From Reyranella sp. (GTDB lineage: Bacteria; Pseudomonadota; Alphaproteobacteria; Reyranellales; Reyranellaceae), in the NCBI GenBank assembly GCA_016780605.1, contig JADHLS010000057.1, forward strand, positions 1 to 12,837: 12,837 nucleotides of DNA, in the 5' to 3' direction. Made by a program: the position numbers and the translations under genes. Under the pieces are notes generated by a model, which saw only the letters and a list, made by a program, of their open reading frames with translations, was not told the DNA's origin and searched no databases. Within the stretch, counting starts at the first letter, position 1, and every line of letters begins with the position of its first letter. Positions 1 to 10,366 of the stretch are shown in pieces.

Positions 1-410
1 GGATGCGCTCGAGGTTCCACTTCACCGCCTGGGCGTCGATCGTCTCGCCGTTATGGAACTCGGCCCCCTGGCGCAGCTTGAAGGTCCAGGTCTTGAGGTC
101 TTTCGACGGCTCCCATTCCTTGGCGATGCCGGCCACGATGTTCATGCCCGCGTCGAAGTCGAGCAGGCCGCCGGTGGTGCCGGCCATCGGTTGAGAGACG
201 TAGTAGATGAAGTTGCGATGGGTATCGAGACCGACAGAATCGTCGCGCGTGCCGAAGCGCACCGTGCCGCCGCGCTTTGGGTTGCGCTTGCGTTCCGCCT
301 TGGCGGCGCCAGGCAGACCCGCGAGGGCAGCGCCGGCCAGCGCCGTCGTCGCGGTGAGGAACTCACGCCTTGTACTTTCGGGACCCTTTTTGTTTGCTTC
401 GTCGGTCATG
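1..410 (-). CDS. ABC transporter substrate-binding protein, family 5 (peptide/nickel type), N-terminal part
   Basis: Periplasmic solute receptor of a Dpp/Opp-type ABC importer. About 136 N-terminal residues are visible; the gene runs off the left edge. The start is ATG (408-410 complement), preceded on the minus strand by GGGAGG at 418-423 with a 7-nt spacer. The N-terminus carries a twin-arginine signal: S12-T-R-R-E-F-L18, a hydrophobic Ala/Leu/Gly stretch to about residue 33, and a plausible cleavage after Ala-Lys-Ala38. The mature part begins with a Lys/Arg-rich segment and RGGTVRFGTRDD, typical of SBP_bac_5 proteins. It continues with the family's WTFKLRQGAEFHNGE block, the edge of the ligand cleft. 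The ligand cannot be told from this part; peptides, opines and other small solutes are all possible. The permease and ATPase genes would lie outside the window. Family call is firm, substrate unknown. Confidence 0.9.
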
Positions 411-564
411 ACGTCGCCTCCCAGAACGCTTTGTTTGGGCCGAAGTGGGCTATGTGATCGAAACGCCTACTCGATAAGCGATCTCCCGAAACGATCTCGA
501 CAGGGGCGCGCGTTGCCGCGCCGTGCAAAAAGAGCCTGCCGGCATTCCCGGTGGAGGTCAACGA

Positions 565-590
565 CCGCACCGGTGGGTTCGCCGGTGCGG
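565..590. repeat. Perfect 9-bp inverted repeat in the divergent intergenic region
   Basis: CCGCACCGG (565-573) and CCGGTGCGG (582-590) form a perfect hairpin with an 8-nt loop. It lies between the divergent binding-protein and lipoprotein genes. No T-run follows on either strand, so it is not a standard terminator. It could be an operator or an RNA hairpin. The rest of the 411-680 gap holds the promoter at 612-640 and no convincing gene. Confidence 0.45.
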
Positions 591-611
591 CGCCAAGTTC
601 GTCACGCGCTT

Positions 612-640
612 TTGCAGTTCGCCAGCCGCGTGAGTATTCT
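612..640 (+). promoter_or_regulatory. Candidate sigma-70-type promoter of the small lipoprotein gene
   Basis: TTGCAG (612-617) and TATTCT (635-640) are separated by exactly 17 nt. This predicts a start of transcription near 647 and a leader of about 35 nt before the GTG at 681. The match is partial (3/6 and 4/6 to consensus), so the call rests mainly on spacing and position. Confidence 0.4.
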
Positions 641-680
641 ATGGAAATGCACCGCCGAACGATCGGTAGGGGAGGCTGAC

Positions 681-995
681 GTGACACGCATTTGGCTTAG
701 CGTCATCGCTTTAGGCGTCCTGGCCGCCGCCTGCTCAGATCCCAATCGGGCTCCAGGCGTGATCCCGGACACCAGCCCATCGCCACCGCAGGGCACCGCG
801 CCGGCCGCTGACTCCGGCGGGCTCCAGAACAGCCAGCCCGGCGTGATGCCGCCTACCCAGATGACCGACAACAGGCCGCCGAATGCGCTCGACGCGAACC
901 CGCCGGGGACGCCGTCCTATGTCATTGCGCCTGGCGATCCAGTTGGTCGGCGCAGCGGGCAGATCCCGCAGCCTGGCGGCAGACCAGCGTTCTAG
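681..995 (+). CDS. Small proline-rich lipoprotein of unknown function
   Basis: 104 residues. The start is a GTG at 681, chosen because AGGGGAGG (668-675) lies 5 nt upstream and translation from it begins exactly with a lipoprotein signal peptide. The open frame runs further upstream, but that part has no ribosome-binding site or signal. The N-terminus is Thr-Arg followed by a hydrophobic stretch and the lipobox L-A-A-A-C. The acylated Cys is near residue 18 and is followed by Ser, which favours outer-membrane sorting by the usual +2 rule. The mature part is low-complexity, rich in Pro, Gly, Asn and Asp, with no recognisable fold; it resembles a disordered envelope linker. It diverges from the ABC binding protein and is followed by the tRNA-Pro terminator. 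The lipoprotein call is good; the function is unknown. Confidence 0.75.
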   Translation: MTRIWLSVIALGVLAAACSDPNRAPGVIPDTSPSPPQGTAPAADSGGLQNSQPGVMPPTQMTDNRPPNALDANPPGTPSYVIAPGDPVGRRSGQIPQPGGRPAF

Positions 996-1010
996 GCGTC
1001 GCGCGGCGTG

Positions 1011-1044
1011 CAAAAGCAAACGGCGCGCATCGCTGCGCGCCGTT
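1011..1044 (-). terminator. Intrinsic terminator of tRNA-Pro
   Basis: AACGGCGCGC (1019-1028) and GCGCGCCGTT (1035-1044) form a perfect 10-bp, very GC-rich stem with a 6-nt loop. Read on the minus strand it is followed by TTTGCTTTTG, a T-rich tail. It begins 9 nt past the tRNA 3' end. The stem could also slow readthrough from the lipoprotein gene on the plus strand, but there is no T-run in that direction. Confidence 0.8.
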
Positions 1045-1053
1045 CGTCCCGAT

Positions 1054-1130
1054 TGGTCGGAGTGAGAGGATTTGAACCTCCGGCCCCTAGCTCCCGAAGC
1101 TAGTGCTCTACCAGGCTGAGCTACACTCCG
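1054..1130 (-). tRNA. tRNA-Pro (anticodon CGG)
   Basis: 77 nt including an encoded 3' CCA (1054-1056). The cloverleaf closes fully: acceptor CGGAGTG/CACTCCG, D-arm GCTC/GAGC, anticodon stem CTAGC/GCTAG with loop TTCGGGA, and T-arm GGAGG/CCTCT around TTCAAAT. The anticodon CGG sits at 1094-1096 (complement) and reads CCG codons, which are common in this GC-rich genome. The C1-G72 pair, A73 discriminator and G35/G36 are the known bacterial proline identity elements. It stands alone, with its own promoter and terminator. Confidence 0.97.
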
Positions 1131-1163
1131 TCAGAAACGGAGGCACCCCGCTCGGGAGGCGGG

Positions 1164-1192
1164 GTTATAACCGTGGCCCCTCGCGGTCGCAA
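1164..1192 (-). promoter_or_regulatory. Promoter of tRNA-Pro
   Basis: On the minus strand, TTGCGA (1187-1192 complement) and TATAAC (1164-1169 complement) are separated by exactly 17 nt. A GC-rich discriminator (CCCGCC) follows, as is usual for stringently controlled stable-RNA promoters. Transcription would start near 1156 and give a leader of about 25 nt before the tRNA. The -10 lies in the small palindrome GGTTATAACC. Confidence 0.65.
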
Positions 1193-1245
1193 GGCCCGCG
1201 CCCAGCCGGTATAGTGCCGCGCTCTGGAACTCGCGGGGGACATGC

Positions 1246-2070
1246 ATGGCGCGCAGGAAGCGGCTCAAGATCGCGTTGATCGGCTACGGTGCCATCAGCC
1301 AGACCCTGTTCGACCTGTTCCGCGAGAAGAAGCCCGACATCGACATCGTGGGCGTCCTGGTGCGGCCCGGCCGCGCCAAGGAGACCCAGAAGCAGGTCGG
1401 CCGCAAGGTCGCCGTCGTCGAGACCCTGAAAGAGCTCCTGAAGCTCAAGCCCGACGTGGTGGTCGAGGCGGCGAGCCAGCAGGCCGTGCGCGACTGGGGC
1501 GAGACCATCCTGAAGAAGGGCATCGACCTGATGGTCATTGCGACCGGCGCCTACGGTGATGCCAAGCTCTACAGGAAGCACATCAAGGCGGCCGAGAAGA
1601 GCGGGGCCCGGCTGCGCCTGCCGTCGGGCGCGATCGCGGGCCTCGACGGGCTGCTGGCGATGCGGCTCGGCAAGCTCGAGCGCGTGAAGTACGTGTCGAT
1701 CAAGCCGCCGCATGCCTGGTCCGGCACGCCGGCCGAGACCGATTTCGACCTGCCCGCGATCAAGGAGCCAACGGTGATCTTCCGCGGGAAGCCCGCCGAC
1801 GCCGGCCGGCTCTATCCCAAGAACGCCAATCTTGCGGTGACGGTGGCGCTCTGCGGCGCCGGCCTCGACAAGACCGACATCGAGCTGGTCGCCGACCCGA
1901 CCTTGCCCGCCGGAACCAATGCCAGCAGGCTCGAGGTCGTGAGCGATTCCGGTGAGCTCAAGCTCGAGCGCCTGGGCAAGGCGATGCCCGACAATCCCAA
2001 GACCGGCGTGCTGACGGCGCTGACGATGGCCGACGACCTGATGAAGATCACCCGCGCCAGCGATTGGTAA
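1246..2070 (+). CDS. Aspartate dehydrogenase family protein (NadX/DUF108 type)
   Basis: 274 residues, near the usual length of this family. Classical members oxidise L-aspartate to iminoaspartate with NAD(P)+, which can feed NAD synthesis. The N-terminal Rossmann fold shows IALIGYGAIS (residues 9-18) as the dinucleotide loop. E75-A-A-S-Q and V97-I-A-T-G-A-Y follow, then the family signature LPSGAIAGLDGL (125-136), the KPP element (153-155) and KNANLAVTVAL (192-202). The start at 1246 has GGGGA (1235-1239) upstream; the ATG four bases earlier is in another frame. Odd point: the catalytic Asn-x-His expected after the ADP motif (216-218) appears as N225-A-S, so the His may be missing. No nadA or nadC lies nearby, so a NAD-synthesis role is not supported by context. 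The fold is secure, the exact reaction is not. Confidence 0.8.
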   Translation: MARRKRLKIALIGYGAISQTLFDLFREKKPDIDIVGVLVRPGRAKETQKQVGRKVAVVETLKELLKLKPDVVVEAASQQAVRDWGETILKKGIDLMVIATGAYGDAKLYRKHIKAAEKSGARLRLPSGAIAGLDGLLAMRLGKLERVKYVSIKPPHAWSGTPAETDFDLPAIKEPTVIFRGKPADAGRLYPKNANLAVTVALCGAGLDKTDIELVADPTLPAGTNASRLEVVSDSGELKLERLGKAMPDNPKTGVLTALTMADDLMKITRASDW

Positions 2071-2171
2071 TCTTGCCGGACCGCGGGCCTCCAGGCCCGC
2101 TCATGATCATGATGCGGGTGGGTCGCGGTTTACCGCGACCTTGGAGGCCCGCGGTCCGGCAAGAGATTACC
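2066..2171. repeat. Large palindromic REP/BIME-like element between convergent genes
   Basis: The outer arms 2071-2093 and 2142-2164 are a perfect 23-bp inverted repeat. The symmetry continues outward through GGTAATC (2066-2072) and GATTACC (2165-2171) with a 2-nt offset, so both flanking genes take their TAA stop from the repeat. Inside are two shorter palindromes: GCGGGCCT-CC-AGGCCCGC (2083-2100) and GGTCGCGGT-TT-ACCGCGACC (2121-2140). Between them lies a CATGATCATG-type core. Related units occur at 11732-11770 and 12691-12708. It probably also works as a two-way transcription stop or mRNA-end stabiliser for the convergent genes; that part is inference. Confidence 0.85.
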
Positions 2172-2706
2172 GCGGGCCGCCGCCGTGACGGTGGCCCATC
2201 ATCATCGGGCGCGGGCGGTCGAGCACCGCCTTCTGTTCGGGCGACAGCGAGTCGTAGAGCGCGACCAGGCTCGGCTTCACCGCCTCGATGCGCTCGACGC
2301 GGGCCTTCATGTAGGTCTCTTCCAGGGTGAGCTGCTGGACGTAGTTCGGCCGCTCCTTCATGTCGGTCGGCAGCGCGTTGCAGCGTGCGGTGTCCTTGAC
2401 GTCGGCGTCGTCCGAGGCCTTGGCGAAGTTGTCCCACGCCGTCATCTGCTCGGGCTTCAGGTCGAGCTTGATCTTGAGATAGGTGCGGTTGCCGGCGCGC
2501 CGCGCCACGCGGTCGAGGCAGAAGGCCTTCGGGTTGAAGGCGGCCCGACGGTCCGGGCCGGCGGCAGGGGGCGCCGGCGGCGTGGCCTGGGCGAGCTCCA
2601 GCAGGTCGTCATCGAGGCCGGCATCCAGTGCAAAAGAGGGGGCGGCGAAGAACAGGCCGGCGGCCAGGGCGGCGGGAGCGGCGAGCAGCAGGGGACGGAG
2701 CGACAT
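2167..2706 (-). CDS. Spy/CpxP-like periplasmic protein (LTXXQ motif family)
   Basis: 179 residues. A Sec signal peptide (residues 1-26, ending P-S-F-A) directs it to the periplasm. The mature part is Ala/Pro-rich up to about residue 56 and then helical. Two degenerate LTXXQ-type motifs are visible, L-K-P-E-Q near residue 84 and L-S-P-E-Q near residue 154. In Spy and CpxP such motifs mark the helical cradle that binds unfolded proteins. Two cysteines (in AFCLDR and ARCNAL) could form a disulfide. The C-terminus is Met/His/Gly-rich (MMMGHRHGGG), suggesting metal contact as in other members. Start ATG has GAGG (2714-2717 complement) 7 nt upstream. It lies 79 nt downstream of glpD on the same strand; co-transcription is possible but not shown. 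The stop codon lies inside the palindromic repeat. Confidence 0.75.
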   Translation of the reverse strand: MSLRPLLLAAPAALAAGLFFAAPSFALDAGLDDDLLELAQATPPAPPAAGPDRRAAFNPKAFCLDRVARRAGNRTYLKIKLDLKPEQMTAWDNFAKASDDADVKDTARCNALPTDMKERPNYVQQLTLEETYMKARVERIEAVKPSLVALYDSLSPEQKAVLDRPRPMMMGHRHGGGPR

Positions 2707-2785
2707 TGTTGGACCTCACCGGATGAAGCGGAGCTTCCGATGATACGTCCGCTCGGGCGCCGGCGTGCCCCGGTACAGTGTTAAG

Positions 2786-4321
2786 TTATGTAAAGTTCGG
2801 CCGCAGTTCGGCCATCCAGCGGGCGAACGCCTCGCGCTCGGCCGCCGTCATGTGCAGGCCTTCCTTGGTGCGTCGCCACAGCACGTCGTCGGCCTCGAAC
2901 GCCCATTCGTCGCGCACCAGGTAGCGAACCTCTGTCTCGTAGAGATGGCCGCCGAAGTGGCGGCCCAGGTCGGCCACCGTCTTCACTCCTTCCAGTACGT
3001 CGTCGATGCCCGAACCGTGCCTGCGCGCCAGCGCCCGCAGGAGCTCCTTGGGCAAGCCTGGCTTGACCACGGCGGCCGAGGCCACGAACTGGTCGAATGC
3101 CTCCTCGAAGGTCGGGGCGTCGGCCAGCTCCCCGTCGGCCAACGCCCGTCCCGCCGTCCATTCGCCGCCCATGCGGGGATAGTGCGGGCGCAGGTCGCGC
3201 AGCGCGTGCTCGGCGAGCCGCCGGTAGGTGGTGATCTTGCCGCCGAACACCGAGAGCAACGGCGCCGTGCCGACCGCGCCGTCCAGCTCCAGGTGATAGT
3301 CGCGGGTCACGGCCGAGGGATTGTCGTCGCCGTCGTCGAACAATGGGCGCACGCCCGAATAGGTCCACACGACATCCGCGGGCCGCACCGGCTTCACCAT
3401 GTAGTGGCTGGCGATCCCGCACAGGTAATCGATCTCCTCCTGGGTGCAGACCGGCTTCTCGCCTTCGTGCGCGGGGATGTCGGTGGTGCCGATCACCGAG
3501 AATTCGCGCTCGTAGGGGATGATGAAGATGATCCGCTGGTCGGCGTTCTGCAGGATGAAGGCGTGGTTGCCCTCGTAGAGCCGTGGCGCGACGATGTGGC
3601 TGCCCTTGATCAGGCGCACACGCTTGCCCGTCTTGATGTGGGTCTGCTCGTCGAGGAAGCGCTTCACCCACGGCCCGGTCGCGTTCACCAGGCCGCGCGC
3701 CTGCACCTTCACGATGCCGTTGTTGGGTGCAGCCAGCTCGATGTCCCACAGCTTGCCGTCGCTGGTCCGCCGTGCCGATACGCAGCGATGGCGGGCGTAG
3801 ATGCTGGCGCCCATCTGTCGCGCCGACTTCAGGTTGGCGACCACCAGTCGCGCATCGTCGACCCAGGCGTCGGAATAGACGAAGCCGTTCTTGAACGAGG
3901 GTTTCAGCCCGGTGCCGAACTTGGAGGTCGGCAGGTCAACCGCGATCGACTTGGGCAGGGTCATGTGCCAGTCGAGGTGGTCGTAGAGGAAGAGGCCGAT
4001 GCGCAGCATCCAGCGCGGCCGAAGATGCGGCTCGTGCGGCAGCACGAAACGCAGCGGAAAGCTGAGGTGCGGCGCCTTGGCCAGCAGGACCTCGCGCTCC
4101 TGCAGCGCCTCGCGCACCAGCCGGAACTCGTAGTGCTCCAGGTAGCGCAGGCCGCCATGGATCAGCTTGGTCGAGGCCGAGGAGGTGTGGGCGGCGAAAT
4201 CGTCCGCCTCGCACAGCCCGACTTTCAGCGCCCTCCCCACTGCGTCGCAGGCGATGCCCGCGCCGTTGATCCCGCCGCCGACCACGAACAGGTCGAGCGG
4301 CGCGTCGTCCCTTCCATTCAT
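2786..4321 (-). CDS. glpD: Glycerol-3-phosphate dehydrogenase, FAD-dependent (aerobic)
   Basis: 511 residues, close to the roughly 500 of E. coli GlpD. It oxidises sn-glycerol 3-phosphate to dihydroxyacetone phosphate at the inner face of the membrane and passes electrons to quinone. The N-terminal FAD-binding loop is VVGGGINGAG (13-22). The GlpD signature STKLIHGGLRYLE spans residues 50-62. VNATGPWVKRF, IGTTDIP and FGGKITTYRRL are the further FAD/substrate-domain blocks, and the C-terminal helical domain is complete. ATG at 4321 is the only usable start before an in-frame stop upstream; its ribosome site is weak. It diverges from the zinc-ribbon gene across 54 nt. No glpF, glpK or glpR is in the window, so glycerol uptake and control genes must be elsewhere, or the enzyme serves phospholipid turnover. 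Confidence 0.95.
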   Translation of the reverse strand: MNGRDDAPLDLFVVGGGINGAGIACDAVGRALKVGLCEADDFAAHTSSASTKLIHGGLRYLEHYEFRLVREALQEREVLLAKAPHLSFPLRFVLPHEPHLRPRWMLRIGLFLYDHLDWHMTLPKSIAVDLPTSKFGTGLKPSFKNGFVYSDAWVDDARLVVANLKSARQMGASIYARHRCVSARRTSDGKLWDIELAAPNNGIVKVQARGLVNATGPWVKRFLDEQTHIKTGKRVRLIKGSHIVAPRLYEGNHAFILQNADQRIIFIIPYEREFSVIGTTDIPAHEGEKPVCTQEEIDYLCGIASHYMVKPVRPADVVWTYSGVRPLFDDGDDNPSAVTRDYHLELDGAVGTAPLLSVFGGKITTYRRLAEHALRDLRPHYPRMGGEWTAGRALADGELADAPTFEEAFDQFVASAAVVKPGLPKELLRALARRHGSGIDDVLEGVKTVADLGRHFGGHLYETEVRYLVRDEWAFEADDVLWRRTKEGLHMTAAEREAFARWMAELRPNFT

Positions 4322-4375
4322 GGCTTCAGCATATACCGCGCTTGACCGGAAGTTGCAGGGACCTCAAATGGCCGC

Positions 4376-4651
4376 ATGGGCTTCCTGCTCAAGATCATCC
4401 TGTTCGGTGTCGCGGTCTACGCGGCGTGGAAGACCTTCCATCGCTGGAAGGGCATGTGGGACAAGTTCGTCGGCAACGACCAACCTGCACGGTCCGCGCC
4501 GCCACCGCCGCCAGCCCAGCCCGTCGCCACGCGCCGGACAGCGGCGATCCAGGACACCGTCCAGTGCGCCGGCTGCGGTGCCTATATTCCCGCCGAGGCC
4601 GAAAAATGCGGCCAATGCGGTCGTCCCCAGTCCCCTGGTCGGCGCGGTTGA
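4376..4651 (+). CDS. Small membrane-anchored zinc-ribbon protein
   Basis: 91 residues. One hydrophobic segment (about 3-18) is followed by a Trp/Lys-rich amphipathic stretch (18-31), a Pro-rich linker (41-49) and a C-terminal zinc ribbon with C64-A-G-C67 and C78-G-Q-C81. The layout suggests an inner-membrane anchor with the ribbon on the cytoplasmic side. It resembles the small PP0621-like proteins, which also pair one membrane segment with a C-terminal CxxC; this comparison is from memory. ATG 4376 is the only in-frame start before an upstream stop at 4343, though the nearest purine run (4355-4360) is rather far away. It precedes glyQ by 90 nt and may lead that operon. Function unknown; real because of the coherent domain order. 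Confidence 0.75.
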   Translation: MGFLLKIILFGVAVYAAWKTFHRWKGMWDKFVGNDQPARSAPPPPPAQPVATRRTAAIQDTVQCAGCGAYIPAEAEKCGQCGRPQSPGRRG

Positions 4652-4741
4652 CCGGGGTGGGGGTGGCACCTATTTTGCCGCACCGCAACAACGGCCTTAA
4701 GTCGTAGAAACACAAGGCCTTCTGAGCTTCGGGGTATACCG

Positions 4742-5638
4742 GTGTCCGAACCCTCAGCACGCCCAAAACCGACGTGCTTTCAGGAACTCATTCTGACCCT
4801 GCAGGACTATTGGGCGCGCCAGGGCTGCCTGATCCTGCAGCCGTTCGACATGGAAATGGGCGCGGGCACCTTCCATACGGCGACGACGCTGCGCGCGCTG
4901 GGTCCCAAGCCCTGGTACGCGGCCTATGTGCAGCCCTCACGGCGCCCGACGGACGGCCGTTACGGCGACAATCCGATGCGGCTCCAGCACTACTATCAGT
5001 TCCAGGCGATCCTGAAGCCCTCGCCGCCAGACATCCTCGAGCGTTACCTGGGCTCGCTGGCCGCGATTGGCATCGATACCTCCCTGCACGACGTGCGTTT
5101 CGTCGAGGACGACTGGGAGAGCCCGACGCTCGGCGCCTGGGGGCTGGGCTGGGAAGTGTGGTGCGACGGCTCGGAGATCAGCCAGTTCACCTACTTCCAG
5201 CAGGTCGGCGGCATCGACGTCGATCTGGTGTCGGGCGAGATCACCTACGGGCTCGAGCGGCTGGCCATGTATCTCTTCGACAAGAAGTCGATCTTCGAGC
5301 TGCCCTTCAACCGGGCCGACTCCGAGGTGCCACTCTCCTATGGCGACGTCTTCCTGCAGAACGAGCGGGAGCAGTCGGCCTACAATTTCGAGTTCGCCGA
5401 CACCGACATGCTGTTCCGCCACTTCGCCGACGCGGAGAAGGAGTGTGGGCGGCTGATCGAGAAGAGGCTGCCGCTGCCGGCCTATGAGCAGTGCATCAAG
5501 GCCTCGCACTGCTTCAATCTCCTGGACGCGCGCCGCGTCATCAGCGTCACCGAGCGGCAGAGCTACATCCTGCGCGTCCGCGATCTCGCCAAGGCGTGCT
5601 GCGAGGCATGGCTGGCGACACAGAAGGAAGCGGCGTGA
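4742..5638 (+). CDS. glyQ: Glycine--tRNA ligase alpha subunit
   Basis: 298 residues, the usual length. Catalytic subunit of the bacterial alpha2beta2 glycyl-tRNA synthetase, which charges tRNA-Gly in the cytoplasm. The protein shows the near-invariant blocks [60 protein letters not shown] and [12 protein letters not shown]. Further on come [18 protein letters not shown] and [10 protein letters not shown], the class II core. The start is GTG at 4742, fixed by where homology begins; the upstream region has only a weak GGGG ribosome site (4734-4737 region). The stop TGA shares one base with the glyS ATG, so the two subunits are translationally coupled, fitting their stoichiometric complex. Confidence 0.97.
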   Translation: MSEPSARPKPTCFQELILTLQDYWARQGCLILQPFDMEMGAGTFHTATTLRALGPKPWYAAYVQPSRRPTDGRYGDNPMRLQHYYQFQAILKPSPPDILERYLGSLAAIGIDTSLHDVRFVEDDWESPTLGAWGLGWEVWCDGSEISQFTYFQQVGGIDVDLVSGEITYGLERLAMYLFDKKSIFELPFNRADSEVPLSYGDVFLQNEREQSAYNFEFADTDMLFRHFADAEKECGRLIEKRLPLPAYEQCIKASHCFNLLDARRVISVTERQSYILRVRDLAKACCEAWLATQKEAA

Positions 5639-7689
5639 TGGCCGAGCTTCTTCTCGAATTGCTGAGCGAGGAAATCCCGGCGCGCATGCAGGCGCGCGCC
5701 GCCGACGATCTCAAGCGGCTGGTCGGTGACGGTCTGAAAGCCGCCGGGCTCGAGTTCAAGGACGCCAGCGCCTTCGCGACGCCGCGCCGGCTGACCTTGG
5801 TGGTCGACGGCCTGCCGACGGCGCGTGCCGACGTGAGCGAGGAACGCCGCGGCCCGCGCGTCGGCGCGCCCGATCAGGCGGTGCAGGGCTTCCTCAAGGC
5901 CACAGGGCTCGCTTCGCTCGATCAGGCCGAGAAGCGCGACACCGGGAAGGGCGAGTTCTGGTTTGCCGTCATCAGAAAGAAGGGTGGCCCGACCGCCGAA
6001 GCACTGCCCGGCATCATCGATGCCGCGATGAAGGCGCTGCCCTGGCCGAAGTCGATGAGGTGGGGCAGCGGCACCATGACCTGGGTGCGGCCGCTGCAGT
6101 CCATCGTGGCCCTGTTCGACGGCAAGGTGCTGGCGGGTGAGATCGCGCCCGGCGGGCAGATGGCGCCGATCAAATTCGGCGACACCACACGCGGCCATCG
6201 CTTCCTCAGCAACGGCCCGATCAAGGTCGCGGGCTTCGCCGACTACACGGCCAAGCTCAGGGCGGCGCACGTCATGCTCGACCCGGCCGAGCGCAAGCAG
6301 GTCGTGTTCGAGGGCGCTGAGAGGCTCTGCACCGAAGCGCAGGTGGCGCTCAAGGCCGACGAGGGCCTGCTGGACGAAGTCGCGGGGCTGGTCGAATGGC
6401 CGGTGCCCATGCTCGGCACCATCGATGCGCAGTTCATGGGCGTGCCGCCCGAGGTGCTGATCGTGTCGATGAAGACGCACCAGCGCTATTTCGTGACGAC
6501 TGACAGGTCGGGCGCGCTCGCCAATCGCTTCGTCGTGGTCGCCAACAACGTGGCGCGCGACGGCGGCAAGACCATTGTCGACGGCAACGAGCGCGTGCTG
6601 CGCTCGCGTCTGAGCGACGCCAAGTTCTTCTGGGACCAGGACCGAAAGCAGCGCCTGGCCGAGCGGCTGCCGGCCCTGAAGGACATCGTCTTCCACGCCA
6701 AGCTCGGCACCCAGGCCGAGCGCGTCCAGCGCATCACCCAGCTCGCCTCGCAGATCGCGACGTCGGTACCGGGTGCCGACATCTCCCAAGTCGAGCAGGC
6801 GGCGCTGCTCTGCAAGGCGGACCTGGTGACCGGCATGGTCGGCGAGTTCCCCGAGCTGCAGGGGATCATGGGCCGCTACTATGCGCTGGAGGAGAAGATT
6901 TCGGCCGCGGTCGCCGACGCGATCGGCGATCACTACGCGCCGGCCGGCCCGAATGATCGCTGCCCGTCCGCGCCCGTGTCGATCGCCGTGGCGCTCGCCG
7001 ACAAGCTCGATGCGCTGGTGTCGTTCTGGTCGATCGGCGAGAAGCCGACGGGCTCGCGCGATCCCTACGCCTTGCGCCGTGCCGCCCTCGGCGTCATCCG
7101 CATCATCGTCGAGAACAACATCCGCCTGCCGCTGAAGAAGTTCTTCTCGGCCGACGACCTGATGGCCTTCTTCGCCGATCGCCTGAAGGTGCAGATGCGC
7201 GAGAAGGGCGTGCGCCACGACGTGGTCGATGCCGTGTTCGCGCTGGGCGGCGAGGACGATCTGGTGCGGCTGCTGGCGCGGGTCGAGGCGGTGCAGTCGT
7301 TCCTCGGCACCGAAGCGGGCAAGAACCTGCTGACGGCCTACGGCCGCGCCGCCAACATCGTTCGCGCCGAGGAGAAAAAGGACAAGACCCTGGCGTCCAG
7401 GATCGCCGGCGCGCCCGATGCCGCACTGCTGCAACAAATCGAAGAGAAGAACGTTGCCGCTGCCTTGGCCGAAGTCGAACGCCTTGTGACGCCCGCGTTG
7501 CAGCGCGAGGATTTCGCCGCGGCGATGCAGGCCTTCGCAGGCTTGCGTGGGCCCATCGACGCATTCTTCGAAAAGGTCACAGTCAATGTCGCCGAGAAGC
7601 CCGATTTGCGGCTGAACAGGCTGAAATTGCTCAACCAGATACGCGCCACCATGGATTCGGTGGCGGATTTCTCCAGGATCGAGGGCTGA
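5638..7689 (+). CDS. glyS: Glycine--tRNA ligase beta subunit
   Basis: 683 residues against 689 in E. coli. The beta subunit binds tRNA-Gly and is needed for activity of the GlyQ dimer. The start is the ATG overlapping the glyQ stop (TGATG), giving [17 protein letters not shown], the canonical GlyS N-terminus; the longer open frame upstream only overlaps glyQ. Other family blocks are the central [14 protein letters not shown], the Asp/Lys-rich [21 protein letters not shown] and [15 protein letters not shown]. The C-terminal anticodon-binding domain ends in [14 protein letters not shown] and NRLKLLNQI. ppdK begins one base after the stop codon, so the operon continues. No truncation or frameshift seen. 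Confidence 0.97.
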   Translation: MAELLLELLSEEIPARMQARAADDLKRLVGDGLKAAGLEFKDASAFATPRRLTLVVDGLPTARADVSEERRGPRVGAPDQAVQGFLKATGLASLDQAEKRDTGKGEFWFAVIRKKGGPTAEALPGIIDAAMKALPWPKSMRWGSGTMTWVRPLQSIVALFDGKVLAGEIAPGGQMAPIKFGDTTRGHRFLSNGPIKVAGFADYTAKLRAAHVMLDPAERKQVVFEGAERLCTEAQVALKADEGLLDEVAGLVEWPVPMLGTIDAQFMGVPPEVLIVSMKTHQRYFVTTDRSGALANRFVVVANNVARDGGKTIVDGNERVLRSRLSDAKFFWDQDRKQRLAERLPALKDIVFHAKLGTQAERVQRITQLASQIATSVPGADISQVEQAALLCKADLVTGMVGEFPELQGIMGRYYALEEKISAAVADAIGDHYAPAGPNDRCPSAPVSIAVALADKLDALVSFWSIGEKPTGSRDPYALRRAALGVIRIIVENNIRLPLKKFFSADDLMAFFADRLKVQMREKGVRHDVVDAVFALGGEDDLVRLLARVEAVQSFLGTEAGKNLLTAYGRAANIVRAEEKKDKTLASRIAGAPDAALLQQIEEKNVAAALAEVERLVTPALQREDFAAAMQAFAGLRGPIDAFFEKVTVNVAEKPDLRLNRLKLLNQIRATMDSVADFSRIEG

Positions 7690-7690
7690 G

Positions 7691-10362
<2,672 letters not shown>

Positions 10363-10366
<4 letters not shown>

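Noticed and set aside
207..680. Upstream extension of the lipoprotein frame
   Set aside because: The extension overlaps the antisense strand of the ABC binding-protein gene and the promoter region, and would bury a perfect lipoprotein signal peptide in mid-protein.
1147..1167. Hairpin ACCCCGC/GCGGGGT as a plus-strand terminator
   Set aside because: No gene on the plus strand ends before it and no T-run follows; it overlaps the tRNA promoter and discriminator instead.
2765..4345. 526-codon open frame on the plus strand across glpD
   Set aside because: Antisense of glpD, which carries all FAD-binding signatures; the plus-strand frame has none and no ribosome site.
5491..5637. Longer start for glyS inside glyQ
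   Set aside because: The extra 49 residues are glyQ read in another frame; GlyS homology begins exactly at the ATG overlapping the glyQ stop.
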